Positions 7,906-16,260 of a stretch of 35,411 nucleotides of DNA are shown here, in pieces. The translations under genes were made by a program, and so were the position numbers. This stretch comes from Verrucomicrobiota bacterium (lineage in GTDB: Bacteria > Verrucomicrobiota > Kiritimatiellia > UBA8416 > JABMPJ01): contig JABGQM010000029.1 in NCBI GenBank assembly GCA_018648805.1, positions 1 through 35,411 of the forward strand. The letters are read 5' to 3'. The first letter of the stretch is position 1. Each line of letters opens with the position of its first letter. A model generated the notes under the pieces. That model ran no database searches. It had not been told where the DNA came from and saw nothing but the letters and a program-made list of their open reading frames with translations.

Positions 7906-9131
7906 GCGACGTCTCCCCACGGCCGGAAGGCGATGATGTCACCGGACCGCAGCTCGCGTGCGCCTACCGGTGCCACAATGGCGCCGTCCGCATGCGCGGC
8001 GGCGACCAGGTCCGACGAACCGGCACACCGCACCGCTTCGGCGGCGGTCAGGCCGTCTTGCTCGACCAGGCGCGCCATAACATACTGCTGGCGTTTGCCC
8101 TTGAGAGCGAGGTCGGCCGCGAGTGGCAGCCGCAACACGGGCCGGCAGCTGTCGGCGGGACAGCCCGCCAGGCGTCGCAGGGCCGGTAAGGCAAACTCCT
8201 GCAAGCCGGTCATGACGCTGAGGGGGTTGCCCGGCAGCCCGAAGACACATTTGCCATCTGGGAAGGAGGCGAACAGTTGGGGTTTGCCCGGCTTGATGCG
8301 TACGCCGTGATAGCAGATTTCACCGCCGGCTAGCTGAATCACTTCTGGCACCAGGTCATATTTTCCGACGGAGACGCCGCCGGTCACCAGCACAACATCG
8401 CTCTCGGCCAACGCCGCCTGGAACGCCGCCAACAACGTGTCCAGGTCATCGGGGACGGCTCCGTGCCTAATGCAGGCAAAGGCACTCTGTGTGAGCGCGG
8501 CTTCCAGCATGGGTCCGTTCGAGTCCCGGATCTCGTGTCGATCAACGGCCTGTGAGGCCGACTTGAGCTCTGTCCCGGTGGCCATGATGGCGACCGAAGG
8601 GCGGTCGTGGACCTCGGGGTGGTCACAACCAACCGTAGCACAGATGCCGGCATGCGCGGCATTGAGACGGGTGCCGGCCGGCACCAGGATATCCCCCTCA
8701 CGCGCGTTCTCCCCTCGCCGGAAGATATGGCGGCCCGCTTCGACCGGCTGCAGGAATTCTACGCGCTCACCCGGCGCACCGGCCCCTTCGGCCGTGGTGT
8801 CTTCCTGCATGACGACCGTGTCGGCATCGGGCGGGACAGCCGCCCCGGTGAAGATGCGCACACACGCCCCTGCCGCGATCGCCGGCTGGGAGGGCGATCC
8901 CGCGGCGACTTCGCCGGCGAGTGTCAGGGAGGTAGGGACGGAGGTGAGATCATTGGCGCGCACAGCGTAACCATCCATCGCCGCGCGATTGCACGCCGGG
9001 ATATCGCGGTCGGCCGTCACGGGAACGGCCAGGTAGTGATGCAGCGCCGTGAGAAAGGGGCGTCGCCCGGAGGCCCCGGGGCGCACGTGCTCAAGAATAC
9101 ATTTCCACGCCTGTTCAGCGTCGATCATCAT
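7902..9131 (-). CDS. moeA: MoeA, molybdopterin molybdenumtransferase
   Basis: MoeA inserts molybdate into adenylylated molybdopterin. The 409-residue chain follows the standard order: PACNRAAMDGYAVRA near residue 45, VVMQEDT, SVAIMATGTEL near residue 180, DSNGPML, VLVTGGVSVGKYDLV, GVRIKPGKPQLFA and FGLPGNPLSVM, with a C-terminal domain IV. It is the first gene of the leftward cofactor operon. Two ATGs are adjacent: AAAGGAG lies 3 nt before the one at 9131 and 6 nt before the one at 9128, so the second may be the real start. A long structured leader and a promoter-like repeat lie upstream. Confidence 0.95.
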   Translation of the reverse strand: MMIDAEQAWKCILEHVRPGASGRRPFLTALHHYLAVPVTADRDIPACNRAAMDGYAVRANDLTSVPTSLTLAGEVAAGSPSQPAIAAGACVRIFTGAAVPPDADTVVMQEDTTAEGAGAPGERVEFLQPVEAGRHIFRRGENAREGDILVPAGTRLNAAHAGICATVGCDHPEVHDRPSVAIMATGTELKSASQAVDRHEIRDSNGPMLEAALTQSAFACIRHGAVPDDLDTLLAAFQAALAESDVVLVTGGVSVGKYDLVPEVIQLAGGEICYHGVRIKPGKPQLFASFPDGKCVFGLPGNPLSVMTGLQEFALPALRRLAGCPADSCRPVLRLPLAADLALKGKRQQYVMARLVEQDGLTAAEAVRCAGSSDLVAAAHADGAIVAPVGARELRSGDIIAFRPWGDVA

Positions 9132-9317
9132 CGTCTCCTTTCCAATGTGAAATCATCGGCACGACTGTGCATGATGACCACGGGAGGCGCGATCGTTTCC
9201 TCTCGCACCCTATCGGCCCGCGCATCATGGAGCGTGCTGCTCGTTAGACACGGGGGCTCGGAGGCCCAACATTAACTTTTTGCCAAGAGGACGGCTGTGT
9301 CTCCTCGGTCTCTAATG
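9132..9317 (-). promoter_or_regulatory. Long structured 5' leader of the moe-moa-mob operon (candidate riboswitch)
   Basis: If transcription starts at the promoter proposed at 9324-9353, moeA has a leader of about 185 nt. Its 3' part (9170-9229) folds as a long hairpin read leftward: CATGATG pairs with CATCATG, then CGGG with CCCG across a small internal loop, then GGTGCGA with TCGCGCC (one G-U) around a purine-rich loop containing GAGGAAAC. An upstream part has GGGC/GCCC around CTCCGA. Molybdenum-cofactor-sensing RNAs are known in front of moa and moe genes, so this position is suggestive. I cannot match the Moco consensus by eye, so the class is unassigned. Confidence 0.45.
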
Positions 9318-9365
9318 GTGACCACTCTACTCTTCTTTTCCAGAGACTGCAAATGATCCTTCGTC
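9309..9365 (-). promoter_or_regulatory. Duplicated promoter-like element upstream of moeA (copy 1)
   Basis: This 57-nt stretch aligns without gaps to 21582-21638, with about nine mismatches, five of them clustered in one 8-nt block. Read leftward both contain TTTGCA (9348-9353 here), 18 nt, then TAGAGT or TAGATT (9324-9329 here). The mismatch cluster falls inside the spacer, as expected for a promoter whose two boxes are under selection. Here only leftward transcription makes sense, because moeA lies to the left and the gene to the right ends toward it. The rest of the gap, 9366-9449, shows nothing I recognise. Confidence 0.6.
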
Positions 9366-9449
9366 CACATTCCAGCGAGAGCCGCAGCCACCAGACCCCG
9401 CCGTCACGAAGGGCACCGTCAATCGGAGCGAACGGTGCTGTATAGCAGG

Positions 9450-9478
9450 GGCAGGCCCGCGCGTAGCACGGGCCTGCC
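9450..9478 (-). terminator. Hairpin terminator after the porin gene
   Basis: A perfect 10-bp GC-rich inverted repeat, GGCAGGCCCG (9450-9459) and CGGGCCTGCC (9469-9478), with a 9-nt loop, starts 18 nt past the stop of the leftward porin gene. No U-run follows, so termination may be partial or factor-assisted. It separates the reductase operon from the cofactor operon. Confidence 0.7.
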
Positions 9479-9496
9479 GGCTGTTAACGGTCCGAC

Positions 9497-10540
9497 TTAG
9501 AATTTTCCTCTGACACCGACCTTTACAGAATCTTCGGTCGAGCCATCCGCTACTTCCAGGTCTGAAGCGTCCTTCAGATCGCCGCTGTTGTAGTTGAGGT
9601 ATTCAACGAACACAGCTACACCATCGGCCACGGCGCATTCAAGACCCGCCCCGAAGAAATCCTCTTCGACGGCATCGTCGGCGTCTTCAAGGATTCTCTC
9701 GTATTTCGCGTGGAGTTTCACATTGTCGCACACCTTCACATCGCCGGCCACGGACACCAGGGCGGGATCGTAACCGGGCATGCCTTTGCGGTTCTGGACG
9801 CCAACATATTCAACGGCAACATTGACCGGGGCGACCTTGATGACAACACCGACGCTTACGCGCGTCTCATCGTCCTTCGGCGTGACGGTCGTGACGTCTG
9901 CCTCGTCCGTAACCGAGAGTTCGGAGTAGCTCTCCTGCGCGAAAGACGCCTGGAAGGCGACGGCATCGATGAGCTTGTCCAGTTTCAGTCTTACGGCGTA
10001 GTTGTCTCCGAGCTCGTTATCGGGCCCGACTCTGTCCGACGCCGAGTTACGATGATAGTAGGTCGCGGCACCAAGTGAACCGATACCAGCAAGATCCACG
10101 CTGCTGTTCAGGCCCCAGACCTTATCGATCTCGAAGTTATGCACGAGAGGATCAGACAACATCTTATCGTAATCCTGACCGAAGGGCATTTCGTCCTTAC
10201 CAATGACCAGCGAGACCGGAGAGCCCGCTATGTGTTTGAACGTGAAGTTCGCCTCTTCGACGATCTTCTCTGACGTAACCTTGCCGTCATTGGAGACGAT
10301 ATCAGCGCCATCGAGTTTCAGCTTTGCAGACACGTCGTTATCGAACTTACCGTCAAAGGTAACGTACAGCTCGTTGGCCTTCATCTTGCTGTCGCCCTTA
10401 TTGCTGTCGAGACCGTCGCTTGCCTCGACCCATATTTCGGCTTTGCCGCTTACCCTCATTGTCGGTCCTTCCGCCATAGCGGCGGAAACCACAAACATGC
10501 AGACAAGCATGGCCGATACACTCATTATCACCTTCTTCAT
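9497..10540 (-). CDS. Outer-membrane beta-barrel porin (LbtU/OprP-like appearance)
   Basis: A 347-residue secreted protein. The chosen ATG (10538-10540) has GGAG at proper spacing and opens a clear signal peptide MKKVIMSVSAMLVCMFVVSAAMA; an in-frame extension upstream lacks this. The mature chain is rich in alternating hydrophobic and polar strands and ends in a phenylalanine (VGVRGKF), typical of outer-membrane barrels. The segment VIGKDEMPFGQDYDKMLSDPL resembles the 'GKxxxPFG...SDPL' signature of LbtU-type and related porins. It is the last gene of the reductase operon and is followed by a hairpin. In context it may pass the oxyanion substrate or product across the outer membrane, which is inference. 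Confidence 0.75.
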   Translation of the reverse strand: MKKVIMSVSAMLVCMFVVSAAMAEGPTMRVSGKAEIWVEASDGLDSNKGDSKMKANELYVTFDGKFDNDVSAKLKLDGADIVSNDGKVTSEKIVEEANFTFKHIAGSPVSLVIGKDEMPFGQDYDKMLSDPLVHNFEIDKVWGLNSSVDLAGIGSLGAATYYHRNSASDRVGPDNELGDNYAVRLKLDKLIDAVAFQASFAQESYSELSVTDEADVTTVTPKDDETRVSVGVVIKVAPVNVAVEYVGVQNRKGMPGYDPALVSVAGDVKVCDNVKLHAKYERILEDADDAVEEDFFGAGLECAVADGVAVFVEYLNYNSGDLKDASDLEVADGSTEDSVKVGVRGKF

Positions 10541-10717
10541 ATTGAACTCCGTTCCATTGCTGCTTTTCCTTCGAGCCATCGCCTCGTGCAACGACCCGTT
10601 CAAACACTGATCTTCCACACGTCAAGATACGCCTTCCGCCTCCTTTCGCCAGTGCGCGGCCAAACACCCTCTCGCCGCAGCGCTCCCCCCGTGTTTCCTG
10701 CTTCCTTCGTCCGTCTG

Positions 10718-12055
10718 TCAGAAATCAAGCTGAAGACGCGAAAAGACCTCATACAGATCCTCGGGGCTCTCGGTGTCAGATTCTGCGTAGAAATCACCTG
10801 TAGCCAGGTAGGCCATGCCGCCTTCCCACGCAAGGCCACCTCCCAGATCGAGCCGGACCTGCGTCAGCAACTCAACACCCATCTCCCGGCTGCCATTCAT
10901 TGGATTGCTCTCCGTGGACGACAGCCAGCCAGCGGCCAGGTAGGCGCTCCAGTCGTCCCTGATCTGAAACCCGTAGTTCGCCTGAACGGTCATAAGACCC
11001 AGACCGCGGTTCTGCAGGCTTACGCCCAGATCCTGTACATCCGAAGGACCGTGCGGGCTTGTCAGTCCAAGGTGGCTCCAATAGCCCGCGGCACCAAAAT
11101 TATCCCTTTCGCTCTGCGCAACCGTTCGAAACTCATCGGACGTGTCATCCGCCGGGCTGTCATCACCCGTGGCGTAAAGCGCCTGGATGCCCATTCGGCC
11201 GTTGCCAACCTTGCGCGCACATCTGATTCCAGTGGCATATCCACGGTGGTCCCAGTCCGGGTCATCGGTGCTGCCGGTATTGTAGATTCCGAACAGGTTC
11301 AGATCCGTTGCACCAAGCGCCTTGTCTGCCGTGAGCCCGATCCAGAGGTCGTGAGAAGACAGAACACCATTCGTACTCTGTGGCCCGCCGAACGTGCCGT
11401 AGGAATAGCCGCCCTTGTCGTCGACATAGTAGACACTGCATCCGAGGAGAACGTCGGTCAGCGGGCACCGGCCGCTGACATCCAGTGTCCACAGCATGGT
11501 TTCATCTGCTTGGGATGCATCCGTATCGCGAAGTGCGAAGCCACCAAGCCTGATTCGGGCATCGTCACCGCACGGCAGGCTGCGGGTGAAGGAGACGCCG
11601 CCTACATTGAAATCCCAATCGCCACTGGCGAGTAGGTCCCCGAATGAATCGCTCCAGTCCTGGATGCCGACCTTCAGCAGTCCCACATCCTCAGTCGCAT
11701 AGGTCACATAGCCTCGCCGCAGCTCCACACCGACCTCGTCGCCGCCATAGGTCTTCGTGCGTTCATCATCTTCACCCCACATGACATGCCCGATTTCGAT
11801 CTGTAGATGCCCGCCGATTGCATCGCCGGTCTTGACATCCAGCCATGTTCTGAACCTCTGATTGACGAAGGAACGTGACTCCTCATCGCTTCCGACGGTG
11901 GCCGGATGCCATCCGACATTGGCGCTGTTCGCCATAATCCGGTACTGCCCGCCAAGGTCGATTTCCGGGCCGGCGCGGTCATCGGCCGAGGCACCCAGGC
12001 ATGCGCAAGCCATGGCGACGATTATGGCGCGATATAGGAATGACTCATTCACCAT
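10718..12055 (-). CDS. Outer-membrane beta-barrel protein (alginate-export-like)
   Basis: A 445-residue protein with a signal peptide (SFLYRAIIVAMACACLGASA) and a barrel-like mature region. The opening GGQYRIMANSANVGW, the FVNQRFRTWLDVKTGD stretch and the terminal LYEVFSRLQLDF ending in Phe resemble alginate-export-family barrels, which include many uncharacterised channels. GAGG lies about 8 nt before the ATG, which is only 9 nt after the chaperone stop, so it belongs to the reductase operon. It carries no CXXCH motif, so it is not itself a cytochrome. It could be a diffusion channel for substrate or part of an outer-membrane conduit. About 177 nt separate it from the next barrel, which may have its own promoter. 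Confidence 0.72.
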   Translation of the reverse strand: MVNESFLYRAIIVAMACACLGASADDRAGPEIDLGGQYRIMANSANVGWHPATVGSDEESRSFVNQRFRTWLDVKTGDAIGGHLQIEIGHVMWGEDDERTKTYGGDEVGVELRRGYVTYATEDVGLLKVGIQDWSDSFGDLLASGDWDFNVGGVSFTRSLPCGDDARIRLGGFALRDTDASQADETMLWTLDVSGRCPLTDVLLGCSVYYVDDKGGYSYGTFGGPQSTNGVLSSHDLWIGLTADKALGATDLNLFGIYNTGSTDDPDWDHRGYATGIRCARKVGNGRMGIQALYATGDDSPADDTSDEFRTVAQSERDNFGAAGYWSHLGLTSPHGPSDVQDLGVSLQNRGLGLMTVQANYGFQIRDDWSAYLAAGWLSSTESNPMNGSREMGVELLTQVRLDLGGGLAWEGGMAYLATGDFYAESDTESPEDLYEVFSRLQLDF

Positions 12056-12064
12056 TGACGGGCC

Positions 12065-12709
12065 TCACTTAACGGGTGCGGATGCGGTGACGGTTGAAAG
12101 ACATTCAGCCAGCGCGACGTAGAACGCGTTGTCTGTTCCCTCTTGGATCTTGTGGCAGAACTCCGGGACCCACGGGCAGAGAAGTGTTTCCGCAAAGTCT
12201 CGCCGCTTGATCTCGTAGGCGGCGGCGTCCGAAGGGTTAGAGGTCTCGATAGCCGCGATCTCTTTACTCATCAGGTAGCTCACAAACTCCAACTCGACCG
12301 CGATGTGATCGGGAAGATCCTTGCAGTCGTCACTCTTGGCGAGGCCTTCCTGCTCGTACCACTTGATGACCTCCATGGTGGAGTCGCCCATGACCCTTGC
12401 GCCCTCGTCAAGATGGACCGAACCGTATGGGGCGGCCGCCAGAGAGAAGGGCCCCACGAAGAGTTTCGCGTACGCCACCTTCAGCTCTTCATCCGAGCAA
12501 GACAGGATGGCCTGCTGCATGCACTCAACGGAACCGACGGCCTCTGGACAGACCCCACCCAGGCTTTCGCGCAGGTTCTCAAGCACATGTTCTTCGACCA
12601 GGAGCGCCTTCTCAGGCTCATAGAAACAAGCCGCGAGCAGGCGCAGGCTTTGCTCTGCCTGCTTCTTCTTACGCACCACCGTCTCTTCGCCTGTATCACT
12701 CATGACCAT
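12065..12709 (-). CDS. TorD/DmsD-family chaperone for the molybdoenzyme (ArrD-like)
   Basis: A 214-residue cytoplasmic chaperone of the TorD/DmsD/NarJ group, which binds the Tat signal of a molybdoenzyme and holds it until cofactor loading is complete. Family features are the helical N-terminus (RLLAACFYEPE), YAKLFVGPFSLAAAPYGSVHLDEGARVMGDSTMEV and LPDHIAVELEFVSYLMSKE, matching the Y-xx-LFvGP and P.Y.S.Y and D(H)-x2-vELeFm signatures. It lies directly after arrA-arrB, as arrD does in arsenate-respiration loci. AGGA precedes the ATG by 6 nt, and an ATG two codons later is an alternative. A strong hairpin separates it from arrB. Confidence 0.88.
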   Translation of the reverse strand: MVMSDTGEETVVRKKKQAEQSLRLLAACFYEPEKALLVEEHVLENLRESLGGVCPEAVGSVECMQQAILSCSDEELKVAYAKLFVGPFSLAAAPYGSVHLDEGARVMGDSTMEVIKWYEQEGLAKSDDCKDLPDHIAVELEFVSYLMSKEIAAIETSNPSDAAAYEIKRRDFAETLLCPWVPEFCHKIQEGTDNAFYVALAECLSTVTASAPVK

Positions 12710-12722
12710 GCCCCATCCTGGG

Positions 12723-12758
12723 CGGTGATGAAGCCGCGATCCCGCGGTTTCATCACCG
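12723..12758 (-). terminator. Strong intercistronic hairpin between arrB and the chaperone gene
   Basis: Sixteen-base arms at 12723-12738 and 12743-12758 pair with one G-U and a 4-nt loop (ATCC). It lies 30 nt past the arrB stop and 14 nt before the chaperone start. No U-run follows. In mid-operon such a hairpin probably protects the arrA-arrB mRNA 3' end or lowers downstream expression, rather than fully ending transcription. Confidence 0.75.
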
Positions 12759-12788
12759 TCTCGCCATTACGCCGCAACCGGCCCGCGT

Positions 12789-13628
12789 TCACGCCTTCTT
12801 GTAATCTCGTATATAGAAGACGTTCGGGCCTGTGCCCTTCTCGCCTTCGGCCAGAAGCTCGCCCTTGTTGTTCTTCAGTCGTGCGGGCTTGTGCTTCTTA
12901 AGCAGCTTGCTGACGGCGCTGTTTGGATCATTACGATCGCCGAAAATGCGTGCGTTGGCCGGACATGACACCACGCAATATGGATCCTCACCGCTTCTGA
13001 CCCGGTGAATGCAGAACGTGCACTTCTCGACCCAGCCATCCTTGCGGACATCGGCCAGCTTGCCTTTGCCGCGTGACTTCTGACCTTCTTCGGGCGGCAG
13101 GCGATCTCTGAACGTGTAGGCATGCTTCGACGGCGGCAGGGCCCCGGCCCTATCAGCGATTTCCGCCCCGGAGCATGTGACGCCCTTGATCGCAGCACTC
13201 TTGTCGCGGCAGGCCGCATGCGTCTCATCCCCGACCTCGTTGAAGCTTATGACCGAGTAATCGGTACCGTCCTTCTTGACGTCCTCGGAGCTGTAGGGAC
13301 ACCCGTTCGGCATGAAGCACTTGCGGCATTGGATGCAGTACCTCTGATTGTACATCGTAATGCCATCTTCGGTCTTGTACAGAGCGCGCGGCTCGGGACA
13401 TCCCTCCAGGCATTTCGGGTCGTCACAGTGATTACAGAGCACGGGACGGTTGACATACTTGACCTCAGGAAACTTGCCTTCAGCCTTGATAGAGAAATCG
13501 GCCCAATTGAAGGTTTGACCCTTCGTTGCTGCCTGTGTGTTGTTCTCTGTTTTGCAGGCCATAGCGCAGGCCCCACAGCCCACGCATTTCTGCAAGTCGA
13601 TTACCATTGAGAATTTCTTCGTAGCCAT
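12789..13628 (-). CDS. arrB: ArrB-like four-cluster ferredoxin subunit with unusual third cluster motif
   Basis: Electron-transfer subunit of the ArrA-like enzyme (DmsB/PsrB/NrfC superfamily), 279 residues. Cysteine groups in order are CVGCGACAMACK (residues 15-26), CNHCDDPKCLEGC, CIQCRKCFMPNGC and CTFCIHRVRSGEDPYCVVSC. Groups 1, 2 and 4 have normal spacing. Group 3 reads C-x2-C-x2-C-x5-C instead of the usual x3. A long insert of about 80 residues before group 4 carries two extra cysteines (AACRDK and VTCSG). The chain is longer than typical ArrB. It starts 19 nt after arrA, with AAAGGAG upstream of the ATG. No Tat signal is seen, so it probably travels with ArrA. Confidence 0.85.
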   Translation of the reverse strand: MATKKFSMVIDLQKCVGCGACAMACKTENNTQAATKGQTFNWADFSIKAEGKFPEVKYVNRPVLCNHCDDPKCLEGCPEPRALYKTEDGITMYNQRYCIQCRKCFMPNGCPYSSEDVKKDGTDYSVISFNEVGDETHAACRDKSAAIKGVTCSGAEIADRAGALPPSKHAYTFRDRLPPEEGQKSRGKGKLADVRKDGWVEKCTFCIHRVRSGEDPYCVVSCPANARIFGDRNDPNSAVSKLLKKHKPARLKNNKGELLAEGEKGTGPNVFYIRDYKKA

Positions 13629-13647
13629 GATATGCGGCTCCTTTCAG

Positions 13648-16179
13648 TTAGATCTTGGTGATTTTGACGCCTGTGAACCCACCATTTCGTACTGTGCTTC
13701 CACTCAGCCGCTCGTAGTCAGCCGGCATCAACAGGTTGTTGTTGCCGCCGCTCGGCAACCCCTTCCCGAAGTCACCTGCCGCGACACGACCGTAGGCCCA
13801 GTGTCCCTGGCCGTAGCATTTCGCCACCGTGCCGGGACGGACGCCCTCCCAGAGTTTGGCCTTTACTTCAATGCTTGCAGCAACCGAGGTGACCTTGATG
13901 TCGTCACCATCCTTGATGCCGAGTGTGGCGGCATCATCCGGGTTGATCTGCAGGACATCGGCCCAGCTCTTGTCACCCACGTCCAGCTTCTTGAACTCGT
14001 GGTACCAGGTACAGTTCTGGCTGCGCCCTTCCCTGTTCAGCTTCGACTTGTAGTCAATGAACGTGAACGGATACTCCTTGAGACTGCCATACCGGAACGG
14101 CGTTTCGTAATGCGGCACAAAGGCTTTCTCGCCACGCACCTCGTAGTTGGTCACCTTCAGGATGTCGTCAACGGTCGTCGCATGTTTCTCGGCATGCGCC
14201 GTGAGCGCCTTCTTCAGGGTCTCTGAATAGAACTCAAACTTGTGTGTGGCCGTCTTGAAGTGACCGCCCCAGCGGTGTTTGTAGTCGTAGGGTGAGGAAT
14301 TCCACATACCCCGCTCCTTGAATTCCTTCCATCCGTTGATGGTGTCGCCGCCTACGTCCGCTTTGCCGTCCCACAGAGGAGCGGTCATGATCTTCAACGA
14401 ATGCTCGGTGAATTCGACACCGTTGGCCGGTTCATTGCCCGTCTCCGGATCCTTGAATTCCTTGGTGTAGTAATCAAGCAGGTTGGGGAACCCGCGCTCC
14501 TTCAGCTTCTCGGCGATCAGCCATGGGATCTCCGTTTCATCCGCCTTGGCGTCCCACATGGGTTTGACCACCGGCTGAATCAGGGTGGCGGTGGCATACC
14601 GGTTGGCCTTGCTTTTGACGAACCCAAGCTTCTCAAACATGGTGATCGTGGAAGGCAATACGATATCAGCGTACTGCGTCATTTCGGCCGCATTCGTTGT
14701 CAAATGCGCGAAGAACGGAAGCTGCTCCATCGCCTTTTCCCATTTTTCCGCGCCCGTGCATGAGAAGACAAAGTTGTTCATATACCCAATCGCAACTTTG
14801 ATATCGTACGGATCCTTCGTGAGCATGGCGTGGGCCACATTGTTGGTGACCACCGCGCTGCCGGGTTTGCCCTTCTTCATGGCCGGAAGCGCCTTGTATC
14901 CGCGCTGATCGATCTTCTTCTGCTTGGTGTTCTTCAGTGACAGCTCGTCCTGGTACTTGGCGTAGCTCGGTATCTTCTTTACAGGAATCTTCGCCCCCCC
15001 AAGCACGCCGCCTTCGTGATCGATACAACCGATCAGGCCGTTCAACGCATGCACGGCCATCGCAGAGTAACCACCCCTGACGTGCATCGCGGCGCCGGGT
15101 CCCATCCAGACCATGGCATGCGGTGCCGCCTTGGCCAATCCGGTGGCCACCCGCACAATCTGCTCCGCGGGCAGGAGCGTGATCTTGGCGGCCCATTCAG
15201 CCGTCTTGTCCTTGAGCTCCAGGTTCCACCATTTCACCAAACCACTCGTTTCCTTCTCTTCAAAGGCGGCCTCATCGACCTCCACGCCGGCTTTGAACAG
15301 GTTCTTCTTCTCCTTGAAATCGCCTACGAATTCACGACTCCAGAGGCCATTAACAAGAATGATGTGCGCCAGGGCCGAGGCGAGTGCCCCGTCCTCACCG
15401 GGTTTCACCGGCAGCCATTCTTGAGCCTTGGTCGAGGACGAGCTCAACTTCGGATCCACAACCGCTACCGTGGCGCGATCCAGCATGTCGCCAAACCGCT
15501 TGATCGTCGCCGGAATCATCCGGTTACTGCTCAGCGGATCGCAGCCCCAGAACATGGCATACTTGGTTTTGGAAAGATCGTAGTCCCGGTAGTCCCAATT
15601 GCCGGCGGTGTAGAAAGCGCCGAATTTCTCGGCTTCAGCACAGATGGCACTGTGTGAGATTCCATTTGGCGACCCGAACACCTTGGGCAGCGCACTGTAG
15701 AGCGTATCGCGCATGTAGGAGTACCTGCCGCGCAGAAGCATAAATTTGTGGGTTTCACCACTCTTGCGCAGCTCCATCATCTTGTCCGCAATGGTGTCCA
15801 GCGCCTCGTCCCAGGAAATGGGAACAAACTTGGGGTCAATCCCCTTGCCCTTCTTCGGGTTCGTTCGTTTCATCGGGGTCTTGATCCGGTCGGGATCGTA
15901 CAATTCCTGCAGCCCAATGTGTGACTTCGGGCAGAGGGTCCCATCATTCTGCTTCGAATAGCGATTGCCCTTCACTTTCACCGCACGACCATTCTGGACA
16001 AAGATTTCGGCCGGGCACCACGTCGTGCATCCCTGACAGGAGCTCGGAACCCAGCTCCCCACAATGCCCGTTGCGCTCTTATCAGAGACCGCGAGCGCGT
16101 TGAGTCTCGGCACGCATACCACGGCCGCTCCGCCTGCCGCGGACGTCAACTTCATGAACCCTCTTCTTGACAGCTTCAT
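13648..16179 (-). CDS. arrA: ArrA-like respiratory arsenate reductase, catalytic molybdopterin subunit
   Basis: An 843-residue DMSO-reductase-family enzyme with a Tat signal (SRRGFMK at residues 4-10), hence periplasmic. A [4Fe-4S] site is bound by C48-x2-C51-x3-C55-x27-C83. The N-terminal third closely resembles ArrA: YDPDRIKTPMKRTNPKKG, FVPISWDEALDTIADKMMELR, and the RGRY motif at 150-153. Residues contacting arsenate in the known ArrA structure (R165, Y166, S190, K198, Y210) correspond here to R152, Y153, S177, K185 and Y197, all with offset 13. The arsenite-oxidising ArxA clade is reported to have GRGWG instead of RGRY. GGGAGG precedes the ATG. An adjacent PhnD-type sensor system and chaperone agree. 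Selenate, tetrathionate or polysulfide remain possible substrates. Confidence 0.82.
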   Translation of the reverse strand: MKLSRRGFMKLTSAAGGAAVVCVPRLNALAVSDKSATGIVGSWVPSSCQGCTTWCPAEIFVQNGRAVKVKGNRYSKQNDGTLCPKSHIGLQELYDPDRIKTPMKRTNPKKGKGIDPKFVPISWDEALDTIADKMMELRKSGETHKFMLLRGRYSYMRDTLYSALPKVFGSPNGISHSAICAEAEKFGAFYTAGNWDYRDYDLSKTKYAMFWGCDPLSSNRMIPATIKRFGDMLDRATVAVVDPKLSSSSTKAQEWLPVKPGEDGALASALAHIILVNGLWSREFVGDFKEKKNLFKAGVEVDEAAFEEKETSGLVKWWNLELKDKTAEWAAKITLLPAEQIVRVATGLAKAAPHAMVWMGPGAAMHVRGGYSAMAVHALNGLIGCIDHEGGVLGGAKIPVKKIPSYAKYQDELSLKNTKQKKIDQRGYKALPAMKKGKPGSAVVTNNVAHAMLTKDPYDIKVAIGYMNNFVFSCTGAEKWEKAMEQLPFFAHLTTNAAEMTQYADIVLPSTITMFEKLGFVKSKANRYATATLIQPVVKPMWDAKADETEIPWLIAEKLKERGFPNLLDYYTKEFKDPETGNEPANGVEFTEHSLKIMTAPLWDGKADVGGDTINGWKEFKERGMWNSSPYDYKHRWGGHFKTATHKFEFYSETLKKALTAHAEKHATTVDDILKVTNYEVRGEKAFVPHYETPFRYGSLKEYPFTFIDYKSKLNREGRSQNCTWYHEFKKLDVGDKSWADVLQINPDDAATLGIKDGDDIKVTSVAASIEVKAKLWEGVRPGTVAKCYGQGHWAYGRVAAGDFGKGLPSGGNNNLLMPADYERLSGSTVRNGGFTGVKITKI

Positions 16180-16260
16180 CTTGCCCTCCCCTATGTTTAG
16201 GTGTTTCAGCCCACCTGAACGGCCTTACACTACAATGGCCACCGGCACCACCTATGATCC

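Noticed and set aside
7279..8310. Plus-strand open frame of 343 codons across moaA and moeA
   Set aside because: It is antisense to two unmistakable cofactor genes, with low-complexity, arginine-rich composition typical of a shadow frame.
9132..9317. Definite Moco riboswitch
   Set aside because: Position and structure are suggestive, but the conserved primary-sequence core could not be matched by eye, so it is reported only as a candidate leader.
10586..11635. Long plus-strand open frame of 349 codons
   Set aside because: It lies antisense to the beta-barrel gene, has no recognisable domain or ribosome site, and the opposite strand has a signal peptide and barrel C-terminus.
13648..16179. 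Assignment as ArxA (arsenite oxidase of the Arr clade) or as thiosulfate/polysulfide reductase
   Set aside because: The motif is RGRY rather than the GRGWG reported for ArxA, and the full set of ArrA substrate residues is present. Kept as alternatives only.
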